From assembly GCA_037176905.1 (NCBI GenBank), contig JBBBWG010028977.1, positions 22,575 through 52,474 on the forward strand: a DNA stretch of 29,900 bases, written 5' to 3'. The number at the start of each line of letters is the position of its first letter. Position 1 is the stretch's first letter. The position numbers and the translations under genes were made by a program. Below the pieces are notes generated by a model that was given only the letters and a program-made list of their open reading frames with translations, was not told the DNA's origin and did not search any database. Source of the stretch: Azolla pinnata. Taxonomy: Eukaryota; Streptophyta; Polypodiopsida; Salviniales; Salviniaceae. Positions 29,842 through 29,900 of the stretch are shown in pieces.

Positions 29842-29900
29842 TCCTTGGGCTTGGGCAATGACATTGCTAGGTGTCTGATAACAATGCACAAAGTTGGGGA

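Overview
The window is nuclear DNA from a land plant, most likely a flowering plant. Spliced genes with GT-AG introns sit among abundant microsatellites, small inverted-repeat elements and telomere-like repeats. The gene content is plant-typical: an intronless STA1/PRP6 splicing factor, a xyloglucan endotransglucosylase/hydrolase (XTH), a RING-H2 ubiquitin ligase, and a LAF3-type amidohydrolase. I cannot name the species. No operons, CRISPR arrays or viral genes are visible. One 100-N assembly gap (14386-14485) falls inside the XTH gene.

Layout. 1-1216 (+): the last two exons of an unrecognised gene. 2588-4225 (-): a RING-H2 protein, very rich in low-complexity sequence, followed upstream by a minisatellite built on TTAGGG hexamers (4390-4797). 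4800-8848: about 4 kb of microsatellites and degenerate repeats with no convincing gene. 8849-12157 (-): STA1/PRP6, 1102 aa, no introns. 13899-15983 (-): a four-exon XTH. 17674-17745 (+): tRNA-Cys(GCA). 18669-25010 (-): a nine-exon gene reconstructed here, encoding a 452-aa coiled-coil protein with two KEN boxes and a CDK-type site. 26565 onward (+): the first three exons of an amidohydrolase, divergently oriented from the coiled-coil gene and running off the window.

These genes do not form a pathway; they are independent neighbours. The most interesting structure is in the repeats. A dispersed family of about 350-430 bp with roughly 60-bp terminal inverted repeats occurs three times (15239-15664, 16590-16938, 25311-25730). 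A second short family occurs at 6459-6645, 14770-14862 and 16036-16080. Both families have one copy inside an XTH intron and another just upstream of XTH. Other points of note are the 16-residue poly-aspartate insertion inside the ubiquitin-like domain of STA1, a GC-AG intron in the amidohydrolase, and telo-box (AAACCCTA) motifs in front of several genes.
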